This document shows, one piece after another, positions 24,213 to 32,048 of a stretch of 41,009 nucleotides of DNA. The translations under genes and the position numbers were made by a program. Position 1 is the first letter of the stretch; each line of letters begins with the position of its first letter. The notes under the pieces are model-generated. The model worked only from the letters and a program-made list of their open reading frames with translations. It made no database searches and had not been told where the DNA came from. Source of the DNA: Acidobacteriota bacterium (lineage in GTDB: Bacteria; Acidobacteriota; Terriglobia; Acidiferrales; UBA7541); the NCBI GenBank assembly GCA_003166795.1, contig PMUS01000016.1, positions 13,358 to 54,366 on the forward strand, given 5' to 3'.

Positions 24213-25697
24213 CTAGTCCTCTCCCCGCAAAACCCACGTATCCTTGCTGCCACCGCCCTGCGAGGAATTCACGATCAGGGAATTCGGTTGTAGCGCGACG
24301 CGCGTCAACCCGCCGGGCACAATCGTCACCTTCTCTCCGTCGTAGAGGCAATACGGGCGCAGATCCACGTGGCGGCCAGCCACGCTGCCCGTCGAAGGAT
24401 CGTAGGAAGGCACGCGAGAGAGCCCCACCACGGGTTGCGCGATGTAGTTTCGCGGATTCGCGCGCAGGCGATCGGCGAAGTCCATGAGTTTCGCGCGGTC
24501 AGCCGTCGGTCCCATCAGCATTCCGTAACCGCCCGATTCGCCCACGGCCTTCACGACCAGTTGGGGAAGATGTTCCAGCACGTATTCGAGGTCTTTTGGG
24601 TTCGCGCAAAGAAAAGTCTCCACCGTCTTCAGGATCGGCTCTTCCCCAAGGTAGTAGCGGATGAATTCCGGCACGTAGGCGTAGATTGCTTTGTCGTCCG
24701 CGATGCCATTGCCGACAGCATTCGCCAGGGCCACGGTGCCGGCCCGGTACGCGCCCATCAGGCCGGGAACGCCGAGCACGGAATCCGGGCGGAACGTAAG
24801 CGAGTCGAGATATTCGTCGTCCACGCGGCGGTAGATCACGTCCACGCGCTGCAGCCCGCGGATCGTTTTCATGTAAACGATGCCGCCATCCACGATCAGG
24901 TCGCGCCCTTCCACCAGTTCGATCCCCATCTGTTGCGCGAGAAAGCTGTGCTCGAAGTACGCGCTGTTGTGGATCCCGGGTGTTAGCAGAACGATCTGCG
25001 CATCGGCTTCTCCGCGCGACGAAAGGCTGCGCAGAATCCTCGCTAGCTCCGCCGGATAATGATGGACGGGAAGGACCTCACAAGCCTGAAATGCCTCGGG
25101 CAGGGTGCGTGTCATCACCAGGCGGTTTTCGAGGACGTAGGAAATTCCGCTCGGCGTGCGCACGTTGTCTTCTAGGACGTAGAAATCGCCGCTCTTGGAA
25201 TCGCGCACCAGGTCAATGCCGCAGATGTGCGTGTAAATGCCGCGAGCAACCTCGACGCCGATCACCTCTCGCCGGAAATTCGGACAGGAGTAAACCAACC
25301 ATCGCGGAATTTTCTTGTCCTTCAGGATTGTTTGCTTGCCGTATATATCCTGCAAGAAAAGATTCAATGCCATCACGCGCTGCGAGAGGCCCCGGTCAAT
25401 GTGCTCCCATTCCGAGTGCGGCAGGATGCGGGGGATCAGGTCAAACGGGAACAATCGCTCGGTGCCGCGACCGTCGCTATAGACGGTAAATGTAATCCCT
25501 TGAATGAGAAACGAGAGGTCGGCGAGTTTGCGTCGCTCCTCGAACTGCGACGGCGCCATTGAGGCAAGCTTCTGGAACAGCTTGGTATATTGAGCGCGAG
25601 GCTGACCGGGCGACGAGAACATCTCGTCATAAAAGCTGCCCGTCTCGTAACCCTCGAACAGACCGGGGTTCACCATGTGCGCCGGAGCTGCTCCCAT
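24213..25697 (-). CDS. Circularly permuted ATP-grasp protein
   Basis: A 494-residue protein of the CP_ATPgrasp (formerly DUF404/DUF407) family, predicted carboxylate-amine ligase. Blocks include RLFPFDLIPRILPHSEWEHI, QRVMALNLFLQDIYG, VARGIYTHICGIDLVRDSKS, FYVLEDNVRTPSGISYVLEN (acidic ATP/Mg site), VGNGIADDKAIYAYVPEFIR and KAVGESGGYGMLMGP. It is the first gene of the three-gene cassette. The ATG at 25697 has only a weak ribosome-binding site; Met8 (25676) is an alternative. Just upstream, TGATACAGT on the minus strand resembles an extended -10 and would make the message nearly leaderless. Substrates are unknown; family analysis suggests formation of short peptide or amide-linked products. Confidence 0.93.
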   Translation of the reverse strand: MGAAPAHMVNPGLFEGYETGSFYDEMFSSPGQPRAQYTKLFQKLASMAPSQFEERRKLADLSFLIQGITFTVYSDGRGTERLFPFDLIPRILPHSEWEHIDRGLSQRVMALNLFLQDIYGKQTILKDKKIPRWLVYSCPNFRREVIGVEVARGIYTHICGIDLVRDSKSGDFYVLEDNVRTPSGISYVLENRLVMTRTLPEAFQACEVLPVHHYPAELARILRSLSSRGEADAQIVLLTPGIHNSAYFEHSFLAQQMGIELVEGRDLIVDGGIVYMKTIRGLQRVDVIYRRVDDEYLDSLTFRPDSVLGVPGLMGAYRAGTVALANAVGNGIADDKAIYAYVPEFIRYYLGEEPILKTVETFLCANPKDLEYVLEHLPQLVVKAVGESGGYGMLMGPTADRAKLMDFADRLRANPRNYIAQPVVGLSRVPSYDPSTGSVAGRHVDLRPYCLYDGEKVTIVPGGLTRVALQPNSLIVNSSQGGGSKDTWVLRGED

Positions 25698-25865
25698 ACC
25701 CTAACTGTATCAACAGGCTGCGGGGTACTCCTACGAAAAGAATCTATCGAACCCATCAGCGTTCCCTTCCACAGGCAGGTCCGGCAGAAGTGGCTAACCG
25801 CACGATTCTGGCCCAATGAAGGAAGTGGAAACGTTCACCGGCCGCGAAGGGCCATCCTGCAACCC

Positions 25866-25874
25866 TGCTATAAT
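25866..25874 (+). promoter_or_regulatory. Extended -10 promoter of ribA
   Basis: TGCTATAAT, a perfect extended -10 element, ends 11 bases before the ribA ATG. There is no -35 match at 16-18 bases. Transcription would begin about five bases before the ATG, and no Shine-Dalgarno sequence precedes it, so ribA is likely expressed from a leaderless or near-leaderless message unless translation starts at an internal GTG. Confidence 0.6.
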
Positions 25875-25885
25875 AATGGGCTTCC

Positions 25886-26500
25886 ATGAAGCATAGAAAG
25901 CAAACCGGGAAAGTGCGCGTGGTGGCGACTGCCAATTTGCCCACGCGCTTCGGCCGCTTCACCATCGCGGGCATCAAAGGGCGCGGGCCTGATGAAGAAG
26001 CGGTGGCGATTCAACACGGCAGGCTGAAGCCCGGAAAAGCTCCGGTCGTGCGAATTCATTCGCAGTGCCTGACTGGAGACGTCTTCACTTCCGAACGCTG
26101 CGACTGCCGCGCCCAGCTTGAGCTTTCGCTCCGTAAGATTGCGAAGTCTGGGTCCGGCATTGTCCTCTATCTGCCGCAGGAAGGCAGGGGCATCGGCCTG
26201 ATCAACAAAGTGAAAGCGTACGAGCTCCAGGACGAGGGCCTCGACACGGTGGAGGCGAACCGCAAGCTCGGGTTCGCGGCCGATTCGCGCGATTACGATT
26301 TCGCGGCCGAGGCCCTGAAAGCGCTCGGCGTCCGTTCCGTGCGCCTGCTTTCGAATAATCCCGACAAAATCGCGCAACTCGAGCGCGCTGGTATTCGCGT
26401 GGTCGAGCGAATACCCTGCCGACCGCGGACCAATCATCATTCGCGCGCCTACCTACGCACCAAGCAAGACAAGATGGGCCACCTGCTCCCCGGTATCTAG
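25886..26500 (+). CDS. ribA: GTP cyclohydrolase II
   Basis: The first enzyme of riboflavin synthesis, converting GTP to a diaminopyrimidine with loss of formate and pyrophosphate. It has 204 residues and stands alone (not fused to RibB). The zinc site is Cys61-x10-Cys72-x-Cys74 in HSQCLTGDVFTSERCDCRA; LYLPQEGRGIGLINKVKAY and TVEANRKLGFAADSRDYDFA follow, with the conserved LLSNNPDKI near the end. Other rib genes are not in the window. The ATG lacks a ribosome-binding site; the first nine residues are poorly conserved, so a GTG around codon 10 is a possible alternative start. A perfect extended -10 lies immediately upstream. No FMN riboswitch could be recognised in the short upstream region. 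Confidence 0.96.
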   Translation: MKHRKQTGKVRVVATANLPTRFGRFTIAGIKGRGPDEEAVAIQHGRLKPGKAPVVRIHSQCLTGDVFTSERCDCRAQLELSLRKIAKSGSGIVLYLPQEGRGIGLINKVKAYELQDEGLDTVEANRKLGFAADSRDYDFAAEALKALGVRSVRLLSNNPDKIAQLERAGIRVVERIPCRPRTNHHSRAYLRTKQDKMGHLLPGI

Positions 26501-26594
26501 CATTTCTTCCCTACAACAATCTCAGTATCGGGATGGGGAAAAACTTGTTTTCGGATGCGCGGAAGAAGTCCTAGAATCGCTGCGAGGGATTGCC

Positions 26595-27002
26595 ATGACG
26601 AAAACCATCCAGCAATCGGTGCGATTTGCCGCCTCGCCACGGACGCTGTTTGAATTGTACCTGGATTCGAAGAAACACTCGGCGGCAACGGGCGGGAAAG
26701 CGAACATCAACCGCAAAGTCGGCGGCGCGTTCACGGCGTGGAACGAGCAGTTGCGCGGGCGCAATTTGCTTATCGTCCGAAACAAACTGATCGTGCAAGC
26801 GTGGCGGAGCGTGAATTTCAAGCCGGGCGACGCCGATTCGATTCTGATTTTGGAGTTCAGCAGAGCGCCTGGAGGCGGACGGGTTGATCTCATTCACGTG
26901 AACGTGCCGTCGCAGGACCACAAGGGCGTAACGAACGGCTGGCCCAATTACTATTGGAAGCCGTGGAAGAAGTACCTGAAGTCGAAATTGAAGCGCCGCT
27001 AG
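26595..27002 (+). CDS. AHSA1/START-like (SRPBCC) domain protein
   Basis: A 135-residue single-domain protein of the SRPBCC fold, closest in look to Activator of Hsp90 ATPase homologue 1-like proteins. Visible features: SVRFAASPRTLFELYLDSKK (opening strand and helix), VGGAFTAWNEQLRGRNLLI, VQAWRSVNF, and the closing helix NGWPNYYWKPWKKYLKS. The fold binds hydrophobic ligands in a cavity; no ligand or partner can be deduced. The ATG is supported by GAGGGA at good spacing. It lies 94 bases after ribA on the same strand, possibly cotranscribed. Its TAG stop shares the palindrome CTAG with the stop of the oppositely oriented thiS. Confidence 0.88.
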   Translation: MTKTIQQSVRFAASPRTLFELYLDSKKHSAATGGKANINRKVGGAFTAWNEQLRGRNLLIVRNKLIVQAWRSVNFKPGDADSILILEFSRAPGGGRVDLIHVNVPSQDHKGVTNGWPNYYWKPWKKYLKSKLKRR

Positions 27003-27199
27003 CCTCCGCCGACGAAGTGCACGATTTCGAAGCTGTCGTTCGATTGCACAGCCGTTTCCCGCCAGCGAGCGCGAGGAAGAATGTCCAGATTGCGCTCCAC
27101 TGCCACGCGGCCGGTTGACATGCCAAGGTGATCGAGCAGAGCGACCACGTTCAGCCCATCCGGAATCTCACGGCGTTCGCCGTTAATCGTCACGGTCAT
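26999..27199 (-). CDS. thiS: ThiS-like sulfur carrier protein
   Basis: A 66-residue beta-grasp ubiquitin-like protein ending in Gly-Gly (actually three glycines: IVHFVGGG), the terminus that is adenylated and thiocarboxylated to donate sulfur for the thiazole ring of thiamine. The order TVTINGERREIPDGLNVVAL, LDHLGMSTGRVAVERN, ILPRARW and SNDSFEIVHF is typical. The ATG at 27199 gives the usual ThiS length; a GTG 13 codons upstream (27238) is possible. Neither has a convincing ribosome-binding site. No thiG, thiF, thiO or other thi gene is in the window, so it is isolated here. MoaD- or CysO-like roles are alternatives but the sequence is more ThiS-like. Confidence 0.88.
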   Translation of the reverse strand: MTVTINGERREIPDGLNVVALLDHLGMSTGRVAVERNLDILPRARWRETAVQSNDSFEIVHFVGGG

Positions 27200-27392
27200 A
27201 GCTGGGTCGAGATTCTTCAGCTCTCGTTGGTGGCTCACTTCTATCGCTTGCCGCGACCTTTAAGCGAACTGGATGACGGTACCGGCGGAGCCATCCAAAT
27301 CCCTCGGCTCCTCCGCCGCGCCGGACTCAAGATGCCGTTCGATCTCCCGGGCTCGACTAGCCGTCAACCTGGGAGCCCTATCGGTCGGATCG

Positions 27393-27983
27393 TCACTTGC
27401 TCCGCGAGCGCATCGCGAAACGAATCTCGTCTTTGCCAGCCTCCGCTCGCGCGTGAATGACCAGCGCGAGATCGCCTTTTCCGAGCGGCGGCAGCGGAAA
27501 TTCAATCCGCACGCGGCCCCGGTCGTCGCTGGTGGCCGCGTGGTGGGATGCTTCGGAAGCGCCCTCGATCGCGGCCTCCACTTGCGCCCCTGCCTGCGGC
27601 TGTCGATCGGCTCGCCGCACAATTTCCACGTCGAGCGACACGTTGCCGCCTTCGAGCCATGACGTCGGATTCAGTAGCTGCACTTGTATTCCGCCAGTTC
27701 GCACGGCCAGTTCCAGCGCAGCGGCGATCTCCGCGTCAAACGCGCCGGCGCGCAGCTCCTCAATTACAGTTTTGTGCTGCTCGTGGACCCGCTCGCTCAG
27801 AGCCGCCGCGCTGAATTCGGCCGATTCCGCGAATTCCTGATAATTGGCAGCCAACCGGTGCAGAATTCGCCCGTGTTGGTACACCGCAGTGTCAATGACC
27901 GGATGGCTTGGACCCCGGTCCTCCGTCTGCACGTGGAACACCTGGTCTCCCACATTCACGTCCGTGTTAAATCCGGAACTCAT
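27393..27983 (-). CDS. Hypothetical protein, N-terminal conserved block plus Ig-like C-terminus
   Basis: A 196-residue protein with no signal peptide or membrane helix. The first 80 residues (FNTDVNVGDQVFHVQTEDRG, SHPVIDTAVYQHGRILHR, then a helical RVHEQHKTVIEELRAG) look like a family I associate with Acidobacteria, of unknown function. The second half (VQLLNPTSWLEGGNVSLDVE and DDRGRVRIEFPLPPLGKGDL) resembles a carboxypeptidase-regulatory-like or Ig-like beta sandwich. The ATG follows GGCAGG at short spacing. It diverges from nuoA; the 111-base gap between them holds the nuo promoter. It lies 193 bases upstream of thiS on the same strand. No function is proposed. Confidence 0.82.
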   Translation of the reverse strand: MSSGFNTDVNVGDQVFHVQTEDRGPSHPVIDTAVYQHGRILHRLAANYQEFAESAEFSAAALSERVHEQHKTVIEELRAGAFDAEIAAALELAVRTGGIQVQLLNPTSWLEGGNVSLDVEIVRRADRQPQAGAQVEAAIEGASEASHHAATSDDRGRVRIEFPLPPLGKGDLALVIHARAEAGKDEIRFAMRSRSK

Positions 27984-28050
27984 CGCCTGCCGATTCCCTC
28001 CCGGCGCGCGCAGCGAGCCGCCCCTGCAAATTAAATCTTGGGGAGTTCAT

Positions 28051-28079
28051 TTGACCGGTGTACTCTCGAACGCTATTAT
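28051..28079 (+). promoter_or_regulatory. Sigma70-type promoter of the nuo operon
   Basis: TTGACC (28051-28056), a 17-base spacer and TATTAT (28074-28079) lie directly upstream of nuoA, matching five of six positions in each box. Transcription would start near 28086, giving a leader of only about nine bases before the nuoA ATG at 28095, which has no Shine-Dalgarno sequence. Confidence 0.7.
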
Positions 28080-28094
28080 AGCAGCGGCTTTAAA

Positions 28095-28466
28095 ATGAAC
28101 AGCAACTACCTCGACAGCTACGGCCCACTTTTGCTCATGTTTATACTGGCGGCCGGAATGGCCGCCCTGCTGATCACTCTTTCCGCGGTGATTGGGAAGC
28201 ACAAGCCGACGCCCGAAAAGAACCAGCCTTACGAATGCGGAATTCTCCCCACGGGCGACGCACGCCAGCCCTTTTCGGTCCATTTCTACATGGTGGCCCT
28301 GGTGTTCATCCTGTTCGATATCGAGGCCATCTTTCTGTATCCTTGGGCGCTCGTTTACCACAAGTTGAATGTGTTTGGCTTTGTGGAGATGTTGCTCTAC
28401 ATTGTCATCCTGCTGGTTGGCTATATTTTCCTGTGGAAGAAGGGCGCGCTCAACTGGGACAGCTAG
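28095..28466 (+). CDS. nuoA: NADH-quinone oxidoreductase subunit A
   Basis: The first gene of the complex I operon; NuoA is a three-helix membrane subunit at the junction between the quinone and proton-pumping arms. It has 123 residues. The invariant loop is present: KNQPYECGILPTGDARQPFS then HFYMVALVFILFDIEAIFLY, including the Cys and acidic residues of the loop facing the quinone site. Helices lie at about 9-31, 63-85 and 92-115. The frame is open to 28038, but the ATG at 28095 gives the normal N-terminus and follows the promoter. The next gene is nuoC, 25 bases downstream; nuoB, normally here, is missing. Confidence 0.96.
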   Translation: MNSNYLDSYGPLLLMFILAAGMAALLITLSAVIGKHKPTPEKNQPYECGILPTGDARQPFSVHFYMVALVFILFDIEAIFLYPWALVYHKLNVFGFVEMLLYIVILLVGYIFLWKKGALNWDS

Positions 28467-28491
28467 TCGCCCGTCCGGGATCGGGTCCATC

Positions 28492-28968
28492 GTGGAATCG
28501 CAAGAAATCGGCAAAAACGCCGCCGTACAGAAGCTAAGGGACTGGGATAACGAGGCCGTCGCCGAAGTAATTGAATTTCGGGGCGAAACGACCGTTGTCG
28601 TGCCCCAGCAGCACTTGGTGCGCGCGGCGAAATTTCTAGCGTCCGAGCCTTCCCTGCGGTTTACGTTCCTTTCCGATCTGACAACGGTTGACCGGTTTCC
28701 CATGGAGCCGCGCTTCGAGGTGAATTACCACCTGCTTTCGATCGAGCGCGTCCTCCGTTTGCGCTTGCGCGTGCGAGTCACGGGTCCGGAACCATCCGTG
28801 CCCACCGTGACCTCGGTCTGGCCGACAGCCAATTGGCACGAGCGCGAGAGTTTCGATCTTTTTGGCATTCGATTCCACGGGCATCCCGACCTTCGCCGCA
28901 TCTTGATGCCGGACGATTGGGAGGGATATCCGCTCCGAAAAGATTATCCGGTCGAGGGGTTCCGCTAG
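28492..28968 (+). CDS. nuoC: NADH-quinone oxidoreductase subunit C
   Basis: A 158-residue peripheral-arm subunit (30 kDa type) without cofactors that packs against NuoD. The signature is TANWHERESFDLFGIRFHGH followed by PDLRRILMPDDWEGYPLRKD and YPV at the C-terminus. The GTG at 28492 gives the expected start; the open frame extends back into nuoA and has no better start. There is no clear Shine-Dalgarno sequence. It is separate from NuoD (in Escherichia coli the two are fused). It follows nuoA directly, without nuoB between. Confidence 0.95.
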   Translation: MESQEIGKNAAVQKLRDWDNEAVAEVIEFRGETTVVVPQQHLVRAAKFLASEPSLRFTFLSDLTTVDRFPMEPRFEVNYHLLSIERVLRLRLRVRVTGPEPSVPTVTSVWPTANWHERESFDLFGIRFHGHPDLRRILMPDDWEGYPLRKDYPVEGFR

Positions 28969-28991
28969 ACTCGCCGGGCCAAGGCCGACCT

Positions 28992-30200
28992 ATGACGACA
29001 AAGACGACACTCATCGAGACGCCAGCCGGGCCGGCCAAGGCGATGGTCCTCAATATGGGTCCGCAGCACCCGTCCACGCATGGCGTTCTGCGCGTGGTGC
29101 TGGAGCTCGACGGAGAAATCGTCCTCTCGGCCAGGCCCGAGATCGGCTACCTGCATACCGGCATCGAAAAGTCGTGCGAATCCAAAACCTATTCGCAATG
29201 CATCACGCTCACCGACCGGATTGACTACCTCGCGCCGCTCTCGAACAATCTCGGTTTCTGCCTCGCCGCCGAAAAGCTTATCGGGATCGAAGTCCCCAAG
29301 CGCGCGCAGTACATCCGCGTGCTTCTCACGGAACTGACGCGCATCACCTCTCACCTGGTTTGGCTCGGCACGCATGCCATTGACCTCGGCGCGATGACTG
29401 TTTTCCTGTACAGCTTCCGCGAGCGCGAAGAAATCATGAAGATTTACGAATACGTTTCCGGCCAGCGGATGATGACCAGCTATTTCCGCATCGGCGGACT
29501 CGCGCTCGAGCCGCCGCCGGACTGGCTCGATCGCGTGCGGCGCGTGATGGACGCCCTGCCCGGCCATATCGACGAATACGAAGACCTGCTCACGCAAAAC
29601 CGCATCTGGATGGCACGAACCAAGGGCGTCGGCTGCCTGAGCGCGGAGGACGCCATTGCCATCGGCGCGTCCGGTCCGCTGCTTCGCGGCAGCGGCGTGG
29701 CCTACGACGTCCGCAAGGCTTTCCCTTACTCCAGCTACGACGAGTTTGATTTCAACGTGCAGACGCAAACGGCAGGCGATTGCTTCGCGCGATATCAAGT
29801 GCGGGTCGCCGAGATTCGCGAGAGCATCAAGATCGTTCGGCAGGCGATGGAAAAAGTTACTCCCGATGGGCCCTTCCGCGCCGAAGCGCCGGGAATCATC
29901 CCGCCCTCGCGCGAGGAAATGAAGACCTCGATCGAGGGACTGATCTATCACTTCAAGATTTTCACCGAGGGATTTGCGCCGCCGCCGGGCGAGGTCTATC
30001 AGGCGATCGAGTCGCCGCGCGGTGAATTGGGCGTATTCATGGCGAGCGACGGTTCAGCCAAGCCCTACCGCGTGAAGTTCCGCGCTCCGTCGTTTGTGAA
30101 TCTGCAATCGCTGCCGAAGCTGTGCGAAGGGCGTCTGATCGCCGATGTGGTCGCTTGCATCGGCACAACCGACATTGTCTTGGGAGAAGTGGACCGCTAG
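28992..30200 (+). CDS. nuoD: NADH-quinone oxidoreductase subunit D
   Basis: The 49 kDa subunit of complex I (402 residues), which forms the quinone-binding pocket together with NuoB. The start MTTKTTLIETPAGPAKAM leads into NMGPQHPSTHGVLRVVLELD, a near-invariant N-terminal block with the quinone-site His. Further blocks are RPEIGYLHTGIEKSCESKTY, RITSHLVWLGTHAIDLGAM, and the C-terminal GRLIADVVACIGTTDIVLGE ending VDR. The ATG at 28992 is 23 bases after nuoC. The following nuoEF starts 23 bases downstream. Its partner nuoB must be encoded elsewhere if the complex is functional. Confidence 0.97.
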   Translation: MTTKTTLIETPAGPAKAMVLNMGPQHPSTHGVLRVVLELDGEIVLSARPEIGYLHTGIEKSCESKTYSQCITLTDRIDYLAPLSNNLGFCLAAEKLIGIEVPKRAQYIRVLLTELTRITSHLVWLGTHAIDLGAMTVFLYSFREREEIMKIYEYVSGQRMMTSYFRIGGLALEPPPDWLDRVRRVMDALPGHIDEYEDLLTQNRIWMARTKGVGCLSAEDAIAIGASGPLLRGSGVAYDVRKAFPYSSYDEFDFNVQTQTAGDCFARYQVRVAEIRESIKIVRQAMEKVTPDGPFRAEAPGIIPPSREEMKTSIEGLIYHFKIFTEGFAPPPGEVYQAIESPRGELGVFMASDGSAKPYRVKFRAPSFVNLQSLPKLCEGRLIADVVACIGTTDIVLGEVDR

Positions 30201-30223
30201 CTTTCGCGACCGAAAACCGGAAC

Positions 30224-32038
30224 ATGCAACTGCCGCCACCGCTGGAAACAAAGTTCAACGAGCTCGCCGGTCGCTACCCGATCAAGCGCTCGGCGCTGAT
30301 TCCCATGATGCTCTACGCCCAGGACCAGTTCGGTTCGCTGAGCGACGAGATCCTTCAGGAAATCGCCACGCGCCTGGACCTGAACATGATTCAGGTCGAG
30401 GAAACGCTCTCCTATTACTCGATGCTCCGGCGCAAGCCCGCCGGGCGCAATCACATTCAAGTCTGCACCAACATTTCCTGCATGCTCCGCGGCGGCAACG
30501 AGCTTTACAAGCACGTACAGAAGCGGCTCGGAATCGGGAACAAGGAAGTCTCGGCGAGCGGCACGTTCTCGCTCGAGGAAGTGGAATGCATCGGCGCCTG
30601 TACCGGCGCGCCGGCCATGCAGGTCAACTACGACTTTTACGAAGACCTCGACGCGGACAAAGTAGACGCGATTTTCGAGCAGCTTCAGGACAGCAAGAAG
30701 CCGAAGCCGTCCGCGGTTACGGCCGGTGCCTTGCACGACCGCGCGCCCGGTGAAGTGCCCGTGATCAGCAGGCTTTTCGGCGTGCCGAACTCCACGAAGA
30801 TTGATGTCTATCGCAAGCACGAAGGTTATCAGGCACTTGAAAAAGCGCTGAAGATGACGCCCGATCAGATCATTGACGAAGTGAAGAAATCGAATCTACG
30901 CGGACGCGGCGGCGCGGGCTTTCCTACCGGAATGAAGTGGAGCTTCGTACCCAAGGACACGGCCAAACCGAAATACATCCTCGCGAACGCGGACGAAAGC
31001 GAGCCGGGAACCTGCAAGGACCGCCCGCTGATGGAAATGGACCCGCACCAGCTGATTGAAGGCATGGTCATCGCCGGCCGCGCGGTCGGGTCGCACCAGG
31101 GCTACATCTATATACGCGGTGAATATCGCTACATCCTTGACATCATGGACGCCGCGATCGCCGAAGCCTACGCCAACGGCTATCTCGGCAAGAACATTCA
31201 GGGCAGCGGATTCGATTTTGAGCTGGTCACACACACGGGCGCGGGAGCCTACGAGTGCGGCGAGGAATCGGCGCTCATGGAATCTCTCGAAGGGAAGCGC
31301 GGCTATCCGCGCATCCGGCCTCCGTTCCCTGCCGTTGTCGGCCTGTATGGCTGCCCCACGGTGATCAACAACGCGGAAACGCTGAGCACCATACCCGCCA
31401 TCCTCCGGAAGGGCGGCGATTGGTATGCGAGTCTTGGCACTCCGAAAAATGGCGGAACGCGCCTTTACTCGATCTCGGGCCACATAAATCGTCCGGGAAT
31501 TTACGAGCTTCCGCTCGGATTCCCGCTACGGCGCATGATTGAAGAGGTCGCCGGCGGCATGCGCGGCGGAAAGAAACTGAAGGCGGTGATTCCCGGCGGG
31601 ACTTCGTGCCCGCTGCTCTCCGCCGACGAAATTGACGTCGCGATGGATTATGACTCGGTAGCGAAAATTGGCTCCATGCTCGGCTCGGGCGGCACGGTGA
31701 TCATGGACGAAGACACCTGCATGGTGGACGTCGCGCGCCGTATTATGCATTTCTACGCGCACGAATCCTGCGGCTGGTGCATTCCCTGCCGCGAGGGCAC
31801 CGCCTGGCTGCAGAAGATGCTCGACCGCTTCCACGAAGGCGGCGGCCGCGAAGAAGATATTCCGCTGATTGACGAGCTTTCGAAGAACATGCTCGGCCGT
31901 ACTTTCTGCCCGCTCGGCGATGCCGCGGCGCTGCCGACGATCAGCATCGTGAAGAAGTGGCGGAACGAATTCGAGGATCATCTCCACGGCAAATGCGCCT
32001 ACAACAACGCCGCGGAGCTGATCGCCGGAGCGCACTGA
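30224..32038 (+). CDS. nuoEF: Fused NADH-quinone oxidoreductase subunits E and F
   Basis: A single 604-residue frame contains both the NuoE and NuoF proteins. Residues 1-160 are NuoE: a helical start, then a thioredoxin-like fold with the [2Fe-2S] N1a ligands Cys81, Cys86, Cys122 and Cys126 (CTNISC and ECIGACTGAP). After a linker rich in Lys, Pro and Ala (about 157-175), residues 180-604 are NuoF. It has the FMN/NADH motif RGRGGAGFPTGMKW (226-239), NADESEPGTCKDR, GAGAYECGEESAL and the [4Fe-4S] N3 ligands Cys516, Cys519, Cys522 (ESCGWCIPCREG) and Cys562 (FCPLGDAA). There is no stop or frameshift between the parts. The open frame begins at 30122 inside nuoD; the ATG at 30224 gives a normal NuoE start. 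Confidence 0.95.
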   Translation: MQLPPPLETKFNELAGRYPIKRSALIPMMLYAQDQFGSLSDEILQEIATRLDLNMIQVEETLSYYSMLRRKPAGRNHIQVCTNISCMLRGGNELYKHVQKRLGIGNKEVSASGTFSLEEVECIGACTGAPAMQVNYDFYEDLDADKVDAIFEQLQDSKKPKPSAVTAGALHDRAPGEVPVISRLFGVPNSTKIDVYRKHEGYQALEKALKMTPDQIIDEVKKSNLRGRGGAGFPTGMKWSFVPKDTAKPKYILANADESEPGTCKDRPLMEMDPHQLIEGMVIAGRAVGSHQGYIYIRGEYRYILDIMDAAIAEAYANGYLGKNIQGSGFDFELVTHTGAGAYECGEESALMESLEGKRGYPRIRPPFPAVVGLYGCPTVINNAETLSTIPAILRKGGDWYASLGTPKNGGTRLYSISGHINRPGIYELPLGFPLRRMIEEVAGGMRGGKKLKAVIPGGTSCPLLSADEIDVAMDYDSVAKIGSMLGSGGTVIMDEDTCMVDVARRIMHFYAHESCGWCIPCREGTAWLQKMLDRFHEGGGREEDIPLIDELSKNMLGRTFCPLGDAAALPTISIVKKWRNEFEDHLHGKCAYNNAAELIAGAH

Positions 32039-32048
32039 GAAGTACAGT

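Noticed and set aside
27260..27367. A 35-codon minus-strand frame from a TTG (ending GTVIQFA) in the gap between the hypothetical gene and thiS.
   Set aside because: It has a plausible residue mix but a rare start, no clear ribosome-binding site and no recognisable family.
27330..27370. A GTTCGATC T-loop-like string as part of a tRNA.
   Set aside because: The flanking bases do not pair as a T-stem and no other arms can be drawn.
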